From Crocinitomicaceae bacterium (GTDB taxonomy: Bacteria; Bacteroidota; Bacteroidia; Flavobacteriales_D; Crocinitomicaceae): a DNA stretch of 64,000 bases. Under the pieces are notes generated by a model. It did no database searches, was not told where the DNA came from, and was given only the letters and a program-made list of their open reading frames with translations. Position numbers and translations under genes: made by a program. The first letter of the stretch is position 1, and every line of letters begins with the position of its first letter. This document shows, one piece after another, positions 51,958-60,728 of the stretch. Location: NCBI GenBank assembly GCA_017983465.1, contig JAGOBK010000005.1, forward strand, positions 1 to 64,000, given 5' to 3'.

Positions 51958-52330
51958 GTAATGTGCTAGTGACTTAATGTGCTAATGTGCTAGTTGTCTA
52001 ATGTGCTAATGTGCTAGTTATCTTCCGCCGCGGCGGAGTGCTAGTTATTTTACGCCGCGGCGGAGTGATAGTTGTTCAATGTGCTAGTTACTAATGTGTT
52101 AATGTGCTAGTTATCTAATGTGCTAGTTATGTAGTGTGCTAATGTGCTAGTTATCTTCCGCCGCGGCGGAGTGCTAGTTATTTAGTGTGCTAATGACCTA
52201 ATTTGCTAATGTGCAAGTTACTTTCCGCCGCGGCGGAAGCACATTAGTTCATTTGCACATTAGCAAATTAGTCCTCCGCCGCGGCGGAAGCAAATTAGTC
52301 CATTAGCAAATTAGCACATTAGTTTATTAT
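51958..52330. repeat. Octamer array A2 with palindromes and orientation switch
   Basis: Runs from 2 nt past the bshB1 stop to 4 nt before the -7 box of the next gene. The left part (to about 52223) is in CTAATGTG/CTAGTTAT orientation; after the palindrome at 52224 the units read CACATTAG/CAAATTAG. Perfect TCCGCCGCGGCGGA palindromes at 52024-52037, 52157-52170, 52224-52237 and 52275-52288, and a shortened copy CGCCGCGGCG at 52053-52062. Nothing else is seen in these 370 bp. Confidence 0.92.
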
Positions 52331-52333
52331 TCC

Positions 52334-52341
52334 TAACTTTG
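52334..52341 (+). promoter_or_regulatory. -7 box 4 nt before the HYC_CC_PP gene
   Basis: TAACTTTG ends at 52341 and the GTG start is at 52346. It follows directly on the end of array A2, with no -33 TTG in place. Confidence 0.5.
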
Positions 52342-52345
52342 TAAT

Positions 52346-52759
52346 GTGAAAACGCTGATTCTTATTTTCTTAAGTGCTCTATTGTTTCTAGGGAACATTG
52401 GGGTCCCTGTGTTTACACATGCCTGTGAAGAAGATGGTGTCTTTACCTCGTTTTTCATTAAGCAGCAAAATCATTGTCAAGAAGAACAGTCGGATTTACC
52501 TCCTTGCTGTCAAAAAGAAAAAAAGAAAAATTGCTGTCACGATGAGAAAACTGTGGTTCAATTGGATGAGAAATATATCCTTACGCATGCTTTTTCCATT
52601 CCATTTTTTCACTTTTCATTTACCGCGAATCAGCCAATTACTTATGACCCTAGCATACTTCATTCCGAAGTTGTTTCCATTCAAACATGGAACGACCCAC
52701 CGCCGCTGAGGAAATACGGTAAAGAGTTGCTGATTCAACATTGCGTATTTCGTATTTAA
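52346..52759 (+). CDS. Cys-rich HYC_CC_PP-type secreted protein
   Basis: 137 aa, GTG start (the ATG 2 nt earlier is out of frame and followed by a stop). Signal peptide MKTLILIFLSALLFLGNIGV, then a Cys/His segment (THACEED; NHCQEE; PPCCQK; NCCHDE) that could bind metal, and a conserved end WNDPPPLRKYGKELLI. This matches the small family named HYC_CC_PP, commonly found beside TonB receptors with heavy-metal-associated proteins, as here. Probably periplasmic and metal-related. Confidence 0.7.
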   Translation: MKTLILIFLSALLFLGNIGVPVFTHACEEDGVFTSFFIKQQNHCQEEQSDLPPCCQKEKKKNCCHDEKTVVQLDEKYILTHAFSIPFFHFSFTANQPITYDPSILHSEVVSIQTWNDPPPLRKYGKELLIQHCVFRI

Positions 52760-52834
52760 AATTCGATTCATCCATACTTTAAACGGACTTAAAAAGTCAA
52801 GTGTTCGTTGCGTATTCATGATTTAATTTTAGCT

Positions 52835-55030
52835 ATGAAATATTATCTTTTAGGATTCCTCCTCATCTGGATGACTTCCAAAACCAATGCACAAATCAAA
52901 GGAGTTGTACTAAGACAAGACTCCACGAAAACTAGTCCCATTGAAAATGCAAAGATTCGTCTTTCCCATTCAAATCAAGGGGTATTTTCCAACAAGGATG
53001 GACGATTTGAAATCATTCTTCCCAAATACTTGCCGGATACACTGATTATCAGTGCAATGGGTTACTTGTCAGACTCCATAGTGGTCACAAAGAATGATCG
53101 CTTTGTAGCGTTCACCATTTTACTCATTCCGGTTTCGACAAAAACAGAAATTGTCTATCAACTTCGAAAAAATTCCCATCAGATTTCCAAAATGAAAACT
53201 TTGCACGTGGAAGAAATTGGATCAGGAGAATTGCGAAAAGCTGCCTGTTGTAATTTATCGGAGTCTTTTGAAACCAATGCCTCCGTTGATGTCAATATCA
53301 CAGATGCCGTTTCAGGCGCAAAGAAAATCCAATTGATGGGACTCGATGGCGTTTATACCCAAATTCAGCTGGAGAATATTCCATACTTGCGTGGACTCGA
53401 AAGTTCTTTTGGACTTCAATCAATACCTGGAACCTGGATTGAGTCCATACAAATTACAAAAGGAACGGGTAATGTTGTAAATGGCTACGAATCGATGGCT
53501 GGACTCGTAAATCTAGAAATGAAAAAACCGAATGAAATGGAAAAATTCTATTTCAATGCCTACCAAAACCGCTTCGGGCGTTCTGAAATGAATGTGAATG
53601 CAGGAACCAAAATCAATCAAAAATGGAGCACGGGAATATTGGGACACGCTTCATCGATGTTCGGAAATATTGATCATAACATGGATGGATTCCGAGAAAT
53701 TCCTATGGGTGATAACTTCGCACTCATGAATCGTTGGGCTTTTCAAGGTAAGAAAATGGAGGCGCAATTTGGTTTTAACGTATACCAAGATCGCAAAACG
53801 GGCGGACAGACAACTTACTTCAGAGAGCATCCAAACGGATACGGAGTGGTGATGAATTCACGCCATGCAGATGTTTACGCCAAAACAGGGTTCTTCAGCA
53901 AAAAACCCATGCGCTCTTTTGGCGTCGTGTACAACCTGAAATACCAATCCATGAATGGCGCCTTTGGAATTCGCGATTTTCAGGGAGAAGAAAAACGCGC
54001 CTATGTCAATGCGATTTACGACGATATCCTCGGAACAAGTGATCATAAAATAAAAGTAGGTGCAAGTTTTGTAGGACTTCAAATTCGGCAAAATGTTCAA
54101 TCCTTAGAGCAATTACGTACAGAAATCGTTCCTGGAATTTTCGCGGAATACACCTTTACAGGAGCACGATTAAGTGCAGTCATGGGGGCTCGTTACGATC
54201 AACACCTCACGTATGGTGGACAATTCTCTCCTCGAATTCATGCGAAATATGCCTTGACTCAACGTGCAGATCTACGTATTACGGCAGGAAAAGGATGGCG
54301 TGTCCCTAACTACATGATCGACAATATTTCTCTTTTAGCAAATTCCAAAACGTGGATTGCTCCGGCGGAAATAAAACCGGAAATCTCCTGGAATGCCGGA
54401 GTTTCTATTGTGAAAGATTTTACGATTTTGGAAAAAAATGGCAACATCAGCATGGACTTATACCATACACTTTTCCAAAATCAGTTGATTGTAGATCGGG
54501 ATGCCGCATTGGATGCGATTGTCTTTCAGAACCTCGCTCATTCTTCCTACTCCAATAGTTTTCAAGTGGAATGGTCGTATTCCCCCCGGAAAAACTTCGA
54601 TATTCGTTTAGCATACAAACATTTGGATGTCAAAGCATTGTATGATGGAGAGATGCGTCAACAAGTGATGATTCCCAAGAACCGTGGATTCGTGAATCTC
54701 GCCTACCGGACTCGTAACAAGCGTTGGGAATTCGATGGTACTTGCACGGTATACGGCTCGTCACGTTTACCTGTAATCCTTCAAGTGTCGGGTGTTGAAC
54801 AGCATAATGAACAAAGTCCAATGTACCCAATGGTCAATTCACAAATCACACATATTTACAAAAAATGGAATTTTTACCTAGGTGGGGAAAATTTAACGAA
54901 CTTTAAACAGGTAAATCCGATTGTCGATGCGCAAAATCCTTTTGGAAGTTCCTTTGATGCAAACAGAGTTTGGGGTCCGATTATGGGATGGAATGTTTAT
55001 GCGGGTGTGAGGTATGCGTTGAAGGGGTAA
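52835..55030 (+). CDS. TonB-dependent receptor, metal-associated type
   Basis: 731 aa from the ATG at 52835; the in-frame TTG at 52808 gives no better signal. Signal peptide YYLLGFLLIWMTSKTNAQ, carboxypeptidase regulatory-like domain (25-105), plug (about 125-240: LRKAACCNLSESFETNASVD, VYTQIQLENIPYLRGLESSF, VNGYESMAGLVNLEMKKP) and barrel to the C-terminal strand NVYAGVRYALKG. The CCNLSESFETN plug type goes with small HMA proteins in Bacteroidota, suggesting import of a metal or metal complex. Arrays A3 and A4 flank the following HMA gene. Confidence 0.88.
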   Translation: MKYYLLGFLLIWMTSKTNAQIKGVVLRQDSTKTSPIENAKIRLSHSNQGVFSNKDGRFEIILPKYLPDTLIISAMGYLSDSIVVTKNDRFVAFTILLIPVSTKTEIVYQLRKNSHQISKMKTLHVEEIGSGELRKAACCNLSESFETNASVDVNITDAVSGAKKIQLMGLDGVYTQIQLENIPYLRGLESSFGLQSIPGTWIESIQITKGTGNVVNGYESMAGLVNLEMKKPNEMEKFYFNAYQNRFGRSEMNVNAGTKINQKWSTGILGHASSMFGNIDHNMDGFREIPMGDNFALMNRWAFQGKKMEAQFGFNVYQDRKTGGQTTYFREHPNGYGVVMNSRHADVYAKTGFFSKKPMRSFGVVYNLKYQSMNGAFGIRDFQGEEKRAYVNAIYDDILGTSDHKIKVGASFVGLQIRQNVQSLEQLRTEIVPGIFAEYTFTGARLSAVMGARYDQHLTYGGQFSPRIHAKYALTQRADLRITAGKGWRVPNYMIDNISLLANSKTWIAPAEIKPEISWNAGVSIVKDFTILEKNGNISMDLYHTLFQNQLIVDRDAALDAIVFQNLAHSSYSNSFQVEWSYSPRKNFDIRLAYKHLDVKALYDGEMRQQVMIPKNRGFVNLAYRTRNKRWEFDGTCTVYGSSRLPVILQVSGVEQHNEQSPMYPMVNSQITHIYKKWNFYLGGENLTNFKQVNPIVDAQNPFGSSFDANRVWGPIMGWNVYAGVRYALKG

Positions 55031-55120
55031 TGGGGTTAATGTGCTAATGTGCTAATGACCTAGTGTGCTAATGACCTAATTTGCTAATGTGCTAATGGCC
55101 TAGTGTGCTAATGTGCTAGT
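55029..55120 (+). repeat. Octamer array A3
   Basis: CTAATGTG/CTAATGAC/CTAGTGTG units in 8-bp phase between the TonB receptor stop (TAA 55028-55030, contiguous with the array) and the HMA gene. No palindrome, one orientation only. Confidence 0.88.
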
Positions 55121-55147
55121 TTGAATGAATATTTTTTAAATTTATAT

Positions 55148-55483
55148 ATGATGAAAACAATAATCTTAAGTCTATTTTTTGTGCTATTGAGCACGGTAAG
55201 TTTCGGGCAAAAATCGATAACAAGTCAAATTCAGACGAATGCGCAATGTGGTGATTGCAAGGAACGAATTGAAGGAAAATTAAATTATACCAAAGGAATC
55301 AAGTTTGCTGAACTCGATGAACAGACGAAAATCGTGACTGTCAAATACGACCCGAGTAAAATTGATCTAATGACAATCAAGCAAACGATCGCGAAAATTG
55401 GTTACGACGCTGATGAAGTAAAAGCGGCACAAGAAGATGTAGAGAAATTACCGAAGTGTTGCCAGCCGAAGGGACATGGGTAA
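55148..55483 (+). CDS. Heavy-metal-associated (HMA) domain protein, exported
   Basis: 111 aa from the ATG at 55148 (a second ATG follows at once). Signal peptide KTIILSLFFVLLSTVSFG, then an HMA fold with metal motif NAQCGDCKERIEGKL (CxxC), VTVKYDPSKIDLMTIKQTI and KIGYDADEVKAAQEDV, and a C-terminal CC pair (LPKCCQPKGHG) that may add ligands. Likely a periplasmic copper or related-metal carrier working with the receptor upstream. Its TAA stop is the first base triplet of array A4. Confidence 0.87.
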   Translation: MMKTIILSLFFVLLSTVSFGQKSITSQIQTNAQCGDCKERIEGKLNYTKGIKFAELDEQTKIVTVKYDPSKIDLMTIKQTIAKIGYDADEVKAAQEDVEKLPKCCQPKGHG

Positions 55484-55562
55484 TGTGCTAATGACCTAAT
55501 GTGCTAGTTGTCTTCCGCCGCGGCGGAGTGCTAATGTGCTTTCGCCGCGGCGGAGTGCTTCA
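55481..55562 (+). repeat. Octamer array A4 with two palindromes
   Basis: Begins on the HMA gene's stop codon. Perfect palindrome at 55514-55527 and a shortened one around 55543-55552, within CTAATGTG/CTAGTTGT units. Confidence 0.88.
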
Positions 55563-55584
55563 GTGAGAGAGTAGAGTGGTTAAA

Positions 55585-57273
55585 TTAATCTACGATCGTG
55601 ATGCGTTTTCGCTGTGATCCAATTAGTACGTAGTACATTCCTGGGTGGATTCCATCTAGGTTGATTTGCGTCGTGAAGGTTCCTGAACGTAATTCTGATC
55701 CATTTAAATCGTATAATCGGAAGTTTCCAGGAGAAATTCCACTGATGTTCAAGGACTGATTTTCGTTTAGGGGATTTGGATAAACAAAGAAGGTTTCTTC
55801 GTTTTCGTTCAATCCGGAATCTACAATGGTCAAATCTATGGTAACGACGCTATCACAACCATAAATACTCGTGAAAAATTGAGTGTGCAAAGCCGAAGTT
55901 GTGTATTCTTGACCATTCCACGTGAAAACATCAAAAACTGTTGAGTCAATGAGCGTACTAGTAATTGGATGAATGGTTAAATTCAAAATTACTGTTGAAT
56001 CGCAACCGGAAATACTTTGCAAGGAATCTATGTACACACCACTTTGCCAAAAGGTTTGACCATTCCAACCAAAACTACCACATGCTACTTCTGTTACATT
56101 GGTGTTGAATTCATCTAAAATTGTTAAGTTCAAAACAACCGTCGAATCACAGCCCCACGTTGTTGATCCTTGAAATGGATATGTTCCACTTTGGGTGTAG
56201 GTTTGTCCGTTAAAACTGTAGGAAGTACAAGAAGAAATATTCAGTGTATTCGCATAGGCTAAATGCTGATTGATGTTCAATGCCACCGCTGGACTTTGTC
56301 CGCAGGTATTTTGTGCAAGCACACTGACTGTTCCACTGACAAAACTTGGACTAAACAATAAATTGAGCGTTGTTCCAATACTGCTTCCCGTTGCACCATT
56401 TGGTGTTGTCCACACATAAGAAGTCGCTCCATTTACAGCAGTAATGGAATAGGATTCTGATCCATCATAACAAAAATGAGCAGCACCGGTAATTCCCGCT
56501 GGGGAAGATGGAGCTGTGTTGACGGTTACTGTTACCGCTAAACGATTGGTGGATTCAACGCCGCCCACTGTTTGCGAAGCGTAATACGTTGTTCCATTAT
56601 TCAGAACCGATGTGCCGTTTAAGGGTGTCCCACCTGTCGCAGTAGCATACCATTGAATGGCTGTTCCTGTTGCTGATAACTGGGAAAGCACTGCGCCAGA
56701 ACAAAAAGTTTGTGAAGCAGATCCTGTTGGCGCCGCTGGTGGAGGAGGTGGCGGAACCAAAGTGAAATTCGCTGTGGTAATTCCACGATTCGATGATCCA
56801 TGGTAACTGAAACCATATGTTGCGCTCCCTGCCCTAGCCCAAATCAAGCTAAGTGAACCTGTGGAAGCCGTAAAAATATGATCGTTCGCATCTCCTGTAT
56901 TTAATGCTCTCGTTGCAACAACCGTTCGAACACCTGAAGCTACTGCATCACTGACGATCGTCCAGTTTTGTTGTGGGTCCGCAGTTGGAGCAGAATATCC
57001 ACCGATACTTGCGTCAAAAGCACTTAATGTTCCGGCAGCATGAACCGTTACAACATCATTACCAGTACCCATACTCGTCGCATCAAATCCCAATGCAAAC
57101 CATCTTGTAGCTGGGCCTGTCAAGGTTAACGTAACTTGTGTTCCGACATCCATTTTGGCTGTCATGGCTAATCCGGATGTCGTACTCAAGGTAACAACTC
57201 CCGTTGTGTATGTTTGTGCCTGAACGTATGTTCCAACAAAAAGAAGAAGGAGAAAAAGTAGGTTATTTTTCAT
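55585..57273 (-). CDS. T9SS cargo protein with DOMON-like domain and sorting signal
   Basis: 562 aa from the ATG at 57273, which gives a signal peptide (MKNNLLFLLLLFVGTYVQAQ); the ATG at 57303 would put ten residues ahead of it. Residues about 20-165 resemble a DOMON domain (heme/sugar-binding type: RWFALGFDATSMGTGNDVVT). A Pro run leads to Ig-like/PKD-like and repeated modules (GCDSTVVLNLTI, GCDSTVILNLTI, GCDSVVTIDLTI). The C-terminus is a type A T9SS sorting domain (VYPNPLNENQSLNISG; GMYYVLIGSQRKRITIVD). Exported and attached at the cell surface. Overlaps the ankyrin gene by 11 nt. Confidence 0.85.
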   Translation of the reverse strand: MKNNLLFLLLLFVGTYVQAQTYTTGVVTLSTTSGLAMTAKMDVGTQVTLTLTGPATRWFALGFDATSMGTGNDVVTVHAAGTLSAFDASIGGYSAPTADPQQNWTIVSDAVASGVRTVVATRALNTGDANDHIFTASTGSLSLIWARAGSATYGFSYHGSSNRGITTANFTLVPPPPPPAAPTGSASQTFCSGAVLSQLSATGTAIQWYATATGGTPLNGTSVLNNGTTYYASQTVGGVESTNRLAVTVTVNTAPSSPAGITGAAHFCYDGSESYSITAVNGATSYVWTTPNGATGSSIGTTLNLLFSPSFVSGTVSVLAQNTCGQSPAVALNINQHLAYANTLNISSCTSYSFNGQTYTQSGTYPFQGSTTWGCDSTVVLNLTILDEFNTNVTEVACGSFGWNGQTFWQSGVYIDSLQSISGCDSTVILNLTIHPITSTLIDSTVFDVFTWNGQEYTTSALHTQFFTSIYGCDSVVTIDLTIVDSGLNENEETFFVYPNPLNENQSLNISGISPGNFRLYDLNGSELRSGTFTTQINLDGIHPGMYYVLIGSQRKRITIVD

Positions 57274-57787
57274 CGAATTTAAATATTGTGTTAAGTTTTT
57301 CATCGTTGTATAAAGTCAAAAGTTCTCGGATGGATTTTCCGTGTTGATCTAGCGCGTCTAAATTTGGTTTTTGCTTCAATATTCGTTCAACAAGCTCATA
57401 TCTTTTCAGACTCATCGCGAAATGCAGTGGCGTTCCAAACTGGGCAAACTGACACGTATCATTGACCGAAACACCCTTCTGTAGCAAAAGTTCAAAAATC
57501 TCCAAGTTGTTTTTATAAATCACTCCGTATATCGCAGATCCTTCAGGAAAACAGGATTTCACATCGGCACCTCGTTCAACTAACAATTTAGCTACTTCGT
57601 TATTTCCGCGATACGCCGCAAGTAAAAATGGTGATAATCCTTGCTCCGAAAGTTGATTCACTTGATCCGGTTTTTCGTCCAAAAGTTTCTTCATCGATGC
57701 AATATCTCCGGTACGTGCCATTTCATGAATGGATTGACCGTAGGATACTACGCTGATGAATAAGAATATGGATAAGAATTTAATCAT
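57263..57787 (-). CDS. Exported ankyrin-repeat protein
   Basis: 174 aa. Signal peptide MIKFLSIFLFISVVSYGQ, then about four ankyrin repeats (IHEMARTGDIASMKKLLDEK; GLSPFLLAAYRGNNEVAKLL; AIYGVIYKNNLEIFELLLQK; TPLHFAMSLKRYELVERILK). Probably periplasmic, protein-binding. First gene of a two-gene unit with the T9SS protein. Confidence 0.85.
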   Translation of the reverse strand: MIKFLSIFLFISVVSYGQSIHEMARTGDIASMKKLLDEKPDQVNQLSEQGLSPFLLAAYRGNNEVAKLLVERGADVKSCFPEGSAIYGVIYKNNLEIFELLLQKGVSVNDTCQFAQFGTPLHFAMSLKRYELVERILKQKPNLDALDQHGKSIRELLTLYNDEKLNTIFKFDEK

Positions 57788-57791
57788 GGTG

Positions 57792-57799
57792 TAAAAATA
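57792..57799 (-). promoter_or_regulatory. Possible -7 box 4 nt before the ankyrin gene
   Basis: TATTTTTA on the minus strand, last base differing from consensus, ends 4 nt before the ATG at 57787. Octamer array A5 starts immediately upstream. Confidence 0.4.
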
Positions 57800-58160
57800 A
57801 GGATAATGTGCTAATGGCCTAATGTGCTAGTTACTAAATGTGCTAATGTGCTAGTCGTCTAATGTGCTAGTTGTTCAATGTGCTAGTTACTTAATGTGCT
57901 AGTTATCTAATTTGCTAGTGTGCTAGTTGTTCAATGTGCTAGTTACTTAATGTGCTTCCGCCGCGGCGGAGTGCTAGTTACTCAATGTGCTGATTGTTTT
58001 ATTACGTGGCGGAAGTCCATTGGCAAATTAGTCCATTGGCAAATTAGTCCATTAGCAAATTAGTCCATTAGCAAATTAGTCCTCCGCCGCGGCGGAAGCA
58101 AATTAGCATATTAGTCCATTAGCACATTAATCCATTAGTCCATTAGCACATTAACTCATT
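57800..58160. repeat. Octamer array A5 with orientation switch
   Basis: Fills the space between the ankyrin gene's promoter and the purF -7 box. The left half (to about 57995) reads CTAATGTG/CTAGTTAC/TCAATGTG; the right half (from about 58012) reads CAAATTAG/TCCATTAG/CACATTAA. Perfect palindromes at 57957-57970 and 58083-58096. At the switch (58004-58015) is a decayed palindrome, ACGTGGCGGAAG. No gene is seen in this 360-bp stretch. Confidence 0.92.
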
Positions 58161-58165
58161 ATCAC

Positions 58166-58173
58166 TATCTTTG
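58166..58173 (+). promoter_or_regulatory. -7 box for purF
   Basis: TATCTTTG, matching TAnnTTTG, 19 nt before the ATG at 58193 and directly after array A5. A -33 element would have to lie inside the array; none is visible. Confidence 0.5.
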
Positions 58174-58192
58174 CCACAAACATCAAAAAAAC

Positions 58193-60094
58193 ATGAGTGA
58201 TCCGATAAAACATGAGTGTGGAATAGCTCTTTTAAGGCTAAAAAAACCTTTGGAATATTACCTTGAAAAGTACGGCACAGCGCTGTATGGCGTCAACAAG
58301 ATGCACCTACTCATGGAAAAACAACACAATCGTGGTCAAGATGGTGCTGGGATTGCGAACATTAAGTTCGACATGGAACCAGGACAACGTTACATTTCGA
58401 GAACGCGTTCCATCAAAAAGAATCCAACCCAGGATATTTTTGATCAAATCAATGGGAAATTCCAACAAATTCAACAAGAAAATCCAGAACATTTGAAGGA
58501 TGTTAATTACCTAAAACAAAATGCTGGATTCACAGGGGAATTGTTTTTGGGACATCTTCGTTACGGAACTTTTGGACGAAACTCTATTGAAAGTTGTCAC
58601 CCGTTTTTACGTCAAAACAACTGGATTACACGTAACCTCGTTGTAGCAGGAAACTTTAACTTAACGAATGTAGACGAGTTGTTCCAAAACTTGGTCAACT
58701 TGGGTCAACATCCGAAGGAGAAAAGCGATACAGTTACCGTACTTGAGAAAATTGGACATTTCTTGGATGTAGAAAATGACGATTTATACGCACACTACAA
58801 ATCACTTGGCTATTCTAAGGACCAAATTTATGCGCGCATCGCGAAAGAAATGAATTTGGTGAAAATCTTGAAAAAAGCTTCCGAAGTTTGGGACGGTGGA
58901 TATGCCATGGCTGGACTTCTTGGACACGGCGATGCATTTGTACTTCGCGATCCAAATGGTATTCGTCCAGCATTTTGGTATGAGGATGATGAAATTTGTG
59001 TCGTTGCCTCAGAGCGTCCAGTGATACAAACGGCCTTCAATTTAACGAGTGATCAAATCCACGAATTACAACCCGGACACGCATTAATCGTGAAAAAAAG
59101 CGGGGAAGTCAAAGAAGAAATGATCAATGCACCACGTGAAATTAAAAAATGTTCATTCGAGCGTATTTATTTCTCCCGTGGATCAGATACAGATATTTAC
59201 AAGGAACGAAAAGCTTTGGGAAGATTAATCGTGGACCAAGTACTCGATACGGTTCATCACGATTTCGATAACAGTGTCTTTTCCTTCATTCCAAATACCG
59301 CAGAAGTTTCTTTTTACGGATTGATCAAAGGTTTAGAAGAGAATTTGAATCAACAAAAAATCAAGCAAATTCAAGCGCTTGGAAACGATGCGAGTACGGA
59401 ACAAATAGAAGAAATCATCAACCGACGTGCACGTATCGAAAAGATTGCGATCAAGGACGCGAAATTGCGCACCTTCATCACTCAAGATGATTCACGTGAC
59501 GATCTTGTTGCCCACGTTTACGACATCACTTACGGAAGTGTGCGTCCCGGTACGGATAACCTCATCGTCATTGACGACAGTATTGTTCGTGGAACAACCT
59601 TAAAACAAAGTATCCTTCGCATTCTAGATCGTTTGTCACCGAAGAAAATAGTTGTGGTTTCGTCTGCACCGCAGATTCGTTACCCAGATTGTTACGGAAT
59701 CGACATGGCGAAAATGGGAGATTTTATTGCCTTCGAAGCAGCGATTCAATTGTTGCGCGATCGCAAAATGGACTCTGTGATAAAAGAAGTATACGAAAAG
59801 TGTTTAGAGCAAGTAAATCTTCCAAAGGAACAGGTTCGAAATTTCGTAAAAGAAATCTATGCACCTTTCAGCAACGAAGAAATTTCTGCAAAAATCGCTG
59901 AATTATTGACTCCTCCGACAATCAAGGCGGAAGTTGAAATCGTGTTCCAAACCGTAGAAAACCTACACATTGCTTGTCCGAATCACCTTGGAGACTGGTA
60001 CTTTACCGGAGATTATCCAACGCCTGGTGGAAACAAAGTGGTGAATAAGGCATTTATCAATTGGGTGGAGAAGAGGAATGAGCGTGCTTATTAG
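58193..60094 (+). CDS. purF: Amidophosphoribosyltransferase (long Bacteroidota form)
   Basis: 633 aa, longer than the usual 470-510. Class II amidotransferase with nucleophile Cys9 (MSDPIKHECGIALLRL) after a short propeptide, QHNRGQDGAGIA and GHLRYGTFGRNSIESCHPF. The PRPP-binding loop is VIDDSIVRGTTL at about 458-469. Extra inserted helical segments in the C-terminal half explain the length, as in other Bacteroidota. Transfers the amide of glutamine to PRPP, the first step of purine synthesis. The TAG stop is part of the first unit of array A6. Confidence 0.9.
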   Translation: MSDPIKHECGIALLRLKKPLEYYLEKYGTALYGVNKMHLLMEKQHNRGQDGAGIANIKFDMEPGQRYISRTRSIKKNPTQDIFDQINGKFQQIQQENPEHLKDVNYLKQNAGFTGELFLGHLRYGTFGRNSIESCHPFLRQNNWITRNLVVAGNFNLTNVDELFQNLVNLGQHPKEKSDTVTVLEKIGHFLDVENDDLYAHYKSLGYSKDQIYARIAKEMNLVKILKKASEVWDGGYAMAGLLGHGDAFVLRDPNGIRPAFWYEDDEICVVASERPVIQTAFNLTSDQIHELQPGHALIVKKSGEVKEEMINAPREIKKCSFERIYFSRGSDTDIYKERKALGRLIVDQVLDTVHHDFDNSVFSFIPNTAEVSFYGLIKGLEENLNQQKIKQIQALGNDASTEQIEEIINRRARIEKIAIKDAKLRTFITQDDSRDDLVAHVYDITYGSVRPGTDNLIVIDDSIVRGTTLKQSILRILDRLSPKKIVVVSSAPQIRYPDCYGIDMAKMGDFIAFEAAIQLLRDRKMDSVIKEVYEKCLEQVNLPKEQVRNFVKEIYAPFSNEEISAKIAELLTPPTIKAEVEIVFQTVENLHIACPNHLGDWYFTGDYPTPGGNKVVNKAFINWVEKRNERAY

Positions 60095-60153
60095 TGTGCT
60101 AATGTGCTAATGACCTAATGTGCTAGTTACTTAATGTGCTAATGGGCTAGTTT
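60091..60153 (+). repeat. Octamer array A6, left flank of the four-helix-bundle gene
   Basis: TTAGTGTG, CTAATGTG, CTAATGAC, CTAATGTG, CTAGTTAC, TTAATGTG, CTAATGGG, CTAGTTTG in 8-bp phase, starting on the purF stop codon. Left orientation, no palindrome. Confidence 0.9.
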
Positions 60154-60207
60154 GATGATTCTGTGACGTGAGGAGAATAAATTTCAACTTCTTTCGTTAA
60201 AAGATTC

Positions 60208-60558
60208 ATGACTGATTCTAAGAACCCATTATTGAACAAATCGTTTGACTTTGCGCTATTAATTGTGTCGTTTTGTCAAGAGTTACAATCCCGGAAAAGT
60301 TTCGTTATTGCACATCAACTGTTGAAATCCGGGACTTCCGTTGGCGCAAATATTCGTGAAGCACAGCATGCAGAGTCCAGAGCGGATTTCATTCATAAAC
60401 TGAAAATTGCCTCCAAAGAATGCGAGGAAACAACCTATTGGCTCGAAATCTGTCAAGCAAGTTATCCCATGAATTGTGATGCACTCATTGACGAATCGCA
60501 ACAAATCGGCAAACTACTCAGTCGCATCATCTCCACAGCAAAACGAAATAGAACCTAA
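60208..60558 (+). CDS. Four-helix-bundle protein (IVP / 23S rRNA intervening-sequence protein family)
   Basis: 116 aa. The motif SGTSVGANIREAQHAESRAD and then FIHKLKIASKECEETTYWL is diagnostic of the S23/IVP family, a pentameric four-helix bundle with a basic surface. The family was first seen inside rRNA intervening sequences but is also found as lone genes, and the Avd protein of diversity-generating retroelements belongs to it. No rRNA or reverse transcriptase is near. Octamer array A6 ends 54 nt before it in one orientation and array A7 begins 1 nt after its stop and runs mainly in the opposite orientation, so it sits in the loop of an inverted repeat. Confidence 0.88.
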   Translation: MTDSKNPLLNKSFDFALLIVSFCQELQSRKSFVIAHQLLKSGTSVGANIREAQHAESRADFIHKLKIASKECEETTYWLEICQASYPMNCDALIDESQQIGKLLSRIISTAKRNRT

Positions 60559-60559
60559 A

Positions 60560-60716
60560 CTAATTTGCACTCCGCCGCGGCGGAAGCACATTAGCACATT
60601 AAACCATTAGCACATTAGTCCATTAGCAAATTAGTCCTCCGCCGCGGCGGAAGCACATTAGCACATTGAACCATTAGCAAATTAGTCCATTAGCAAACTA
60701 GCACATTACTCCATAA
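60560..60716 (-). repeat. Octamer array A7, right flank of the four-helix-bundle gene
   Basis: Starts 1 nt past the gene's stop with a single left-type unit (CTAATTTG), then an extended hairpin in which the palindrome 60571-60584 is bordered by ATTTGCAC and AGCACATT. The remaining units read CACATTAG/TCCATTAG/CAAATTAG. Second palindrome at 60638-60651. Ends 4 nt before the possible -7 box of waaA. Confidence 0.92.
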
Positions 60717-60720
60717 TCCC

Positions 60721-60728
60721 TACTTTTA
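60721..60728 (+). promoter_or_regulatory. Possible -7 box for waaA, one mismatch
   Basis: TACTTTTA, 13 nt before the GTG at 60742 and right after array A7. Confidence 0.35.

Noticed and set aside
60208..60558. IVP gene marking an rRNA intervening sequence
   Set aside because: No 23S rRNA sequence lies anywhere near; the neighbours are purF and waaA.
60208..60558. Avd of a diversity-generating retroelement
   Set aside because: No reverse transcriptase, template repeat or variable target gene is present in the window.
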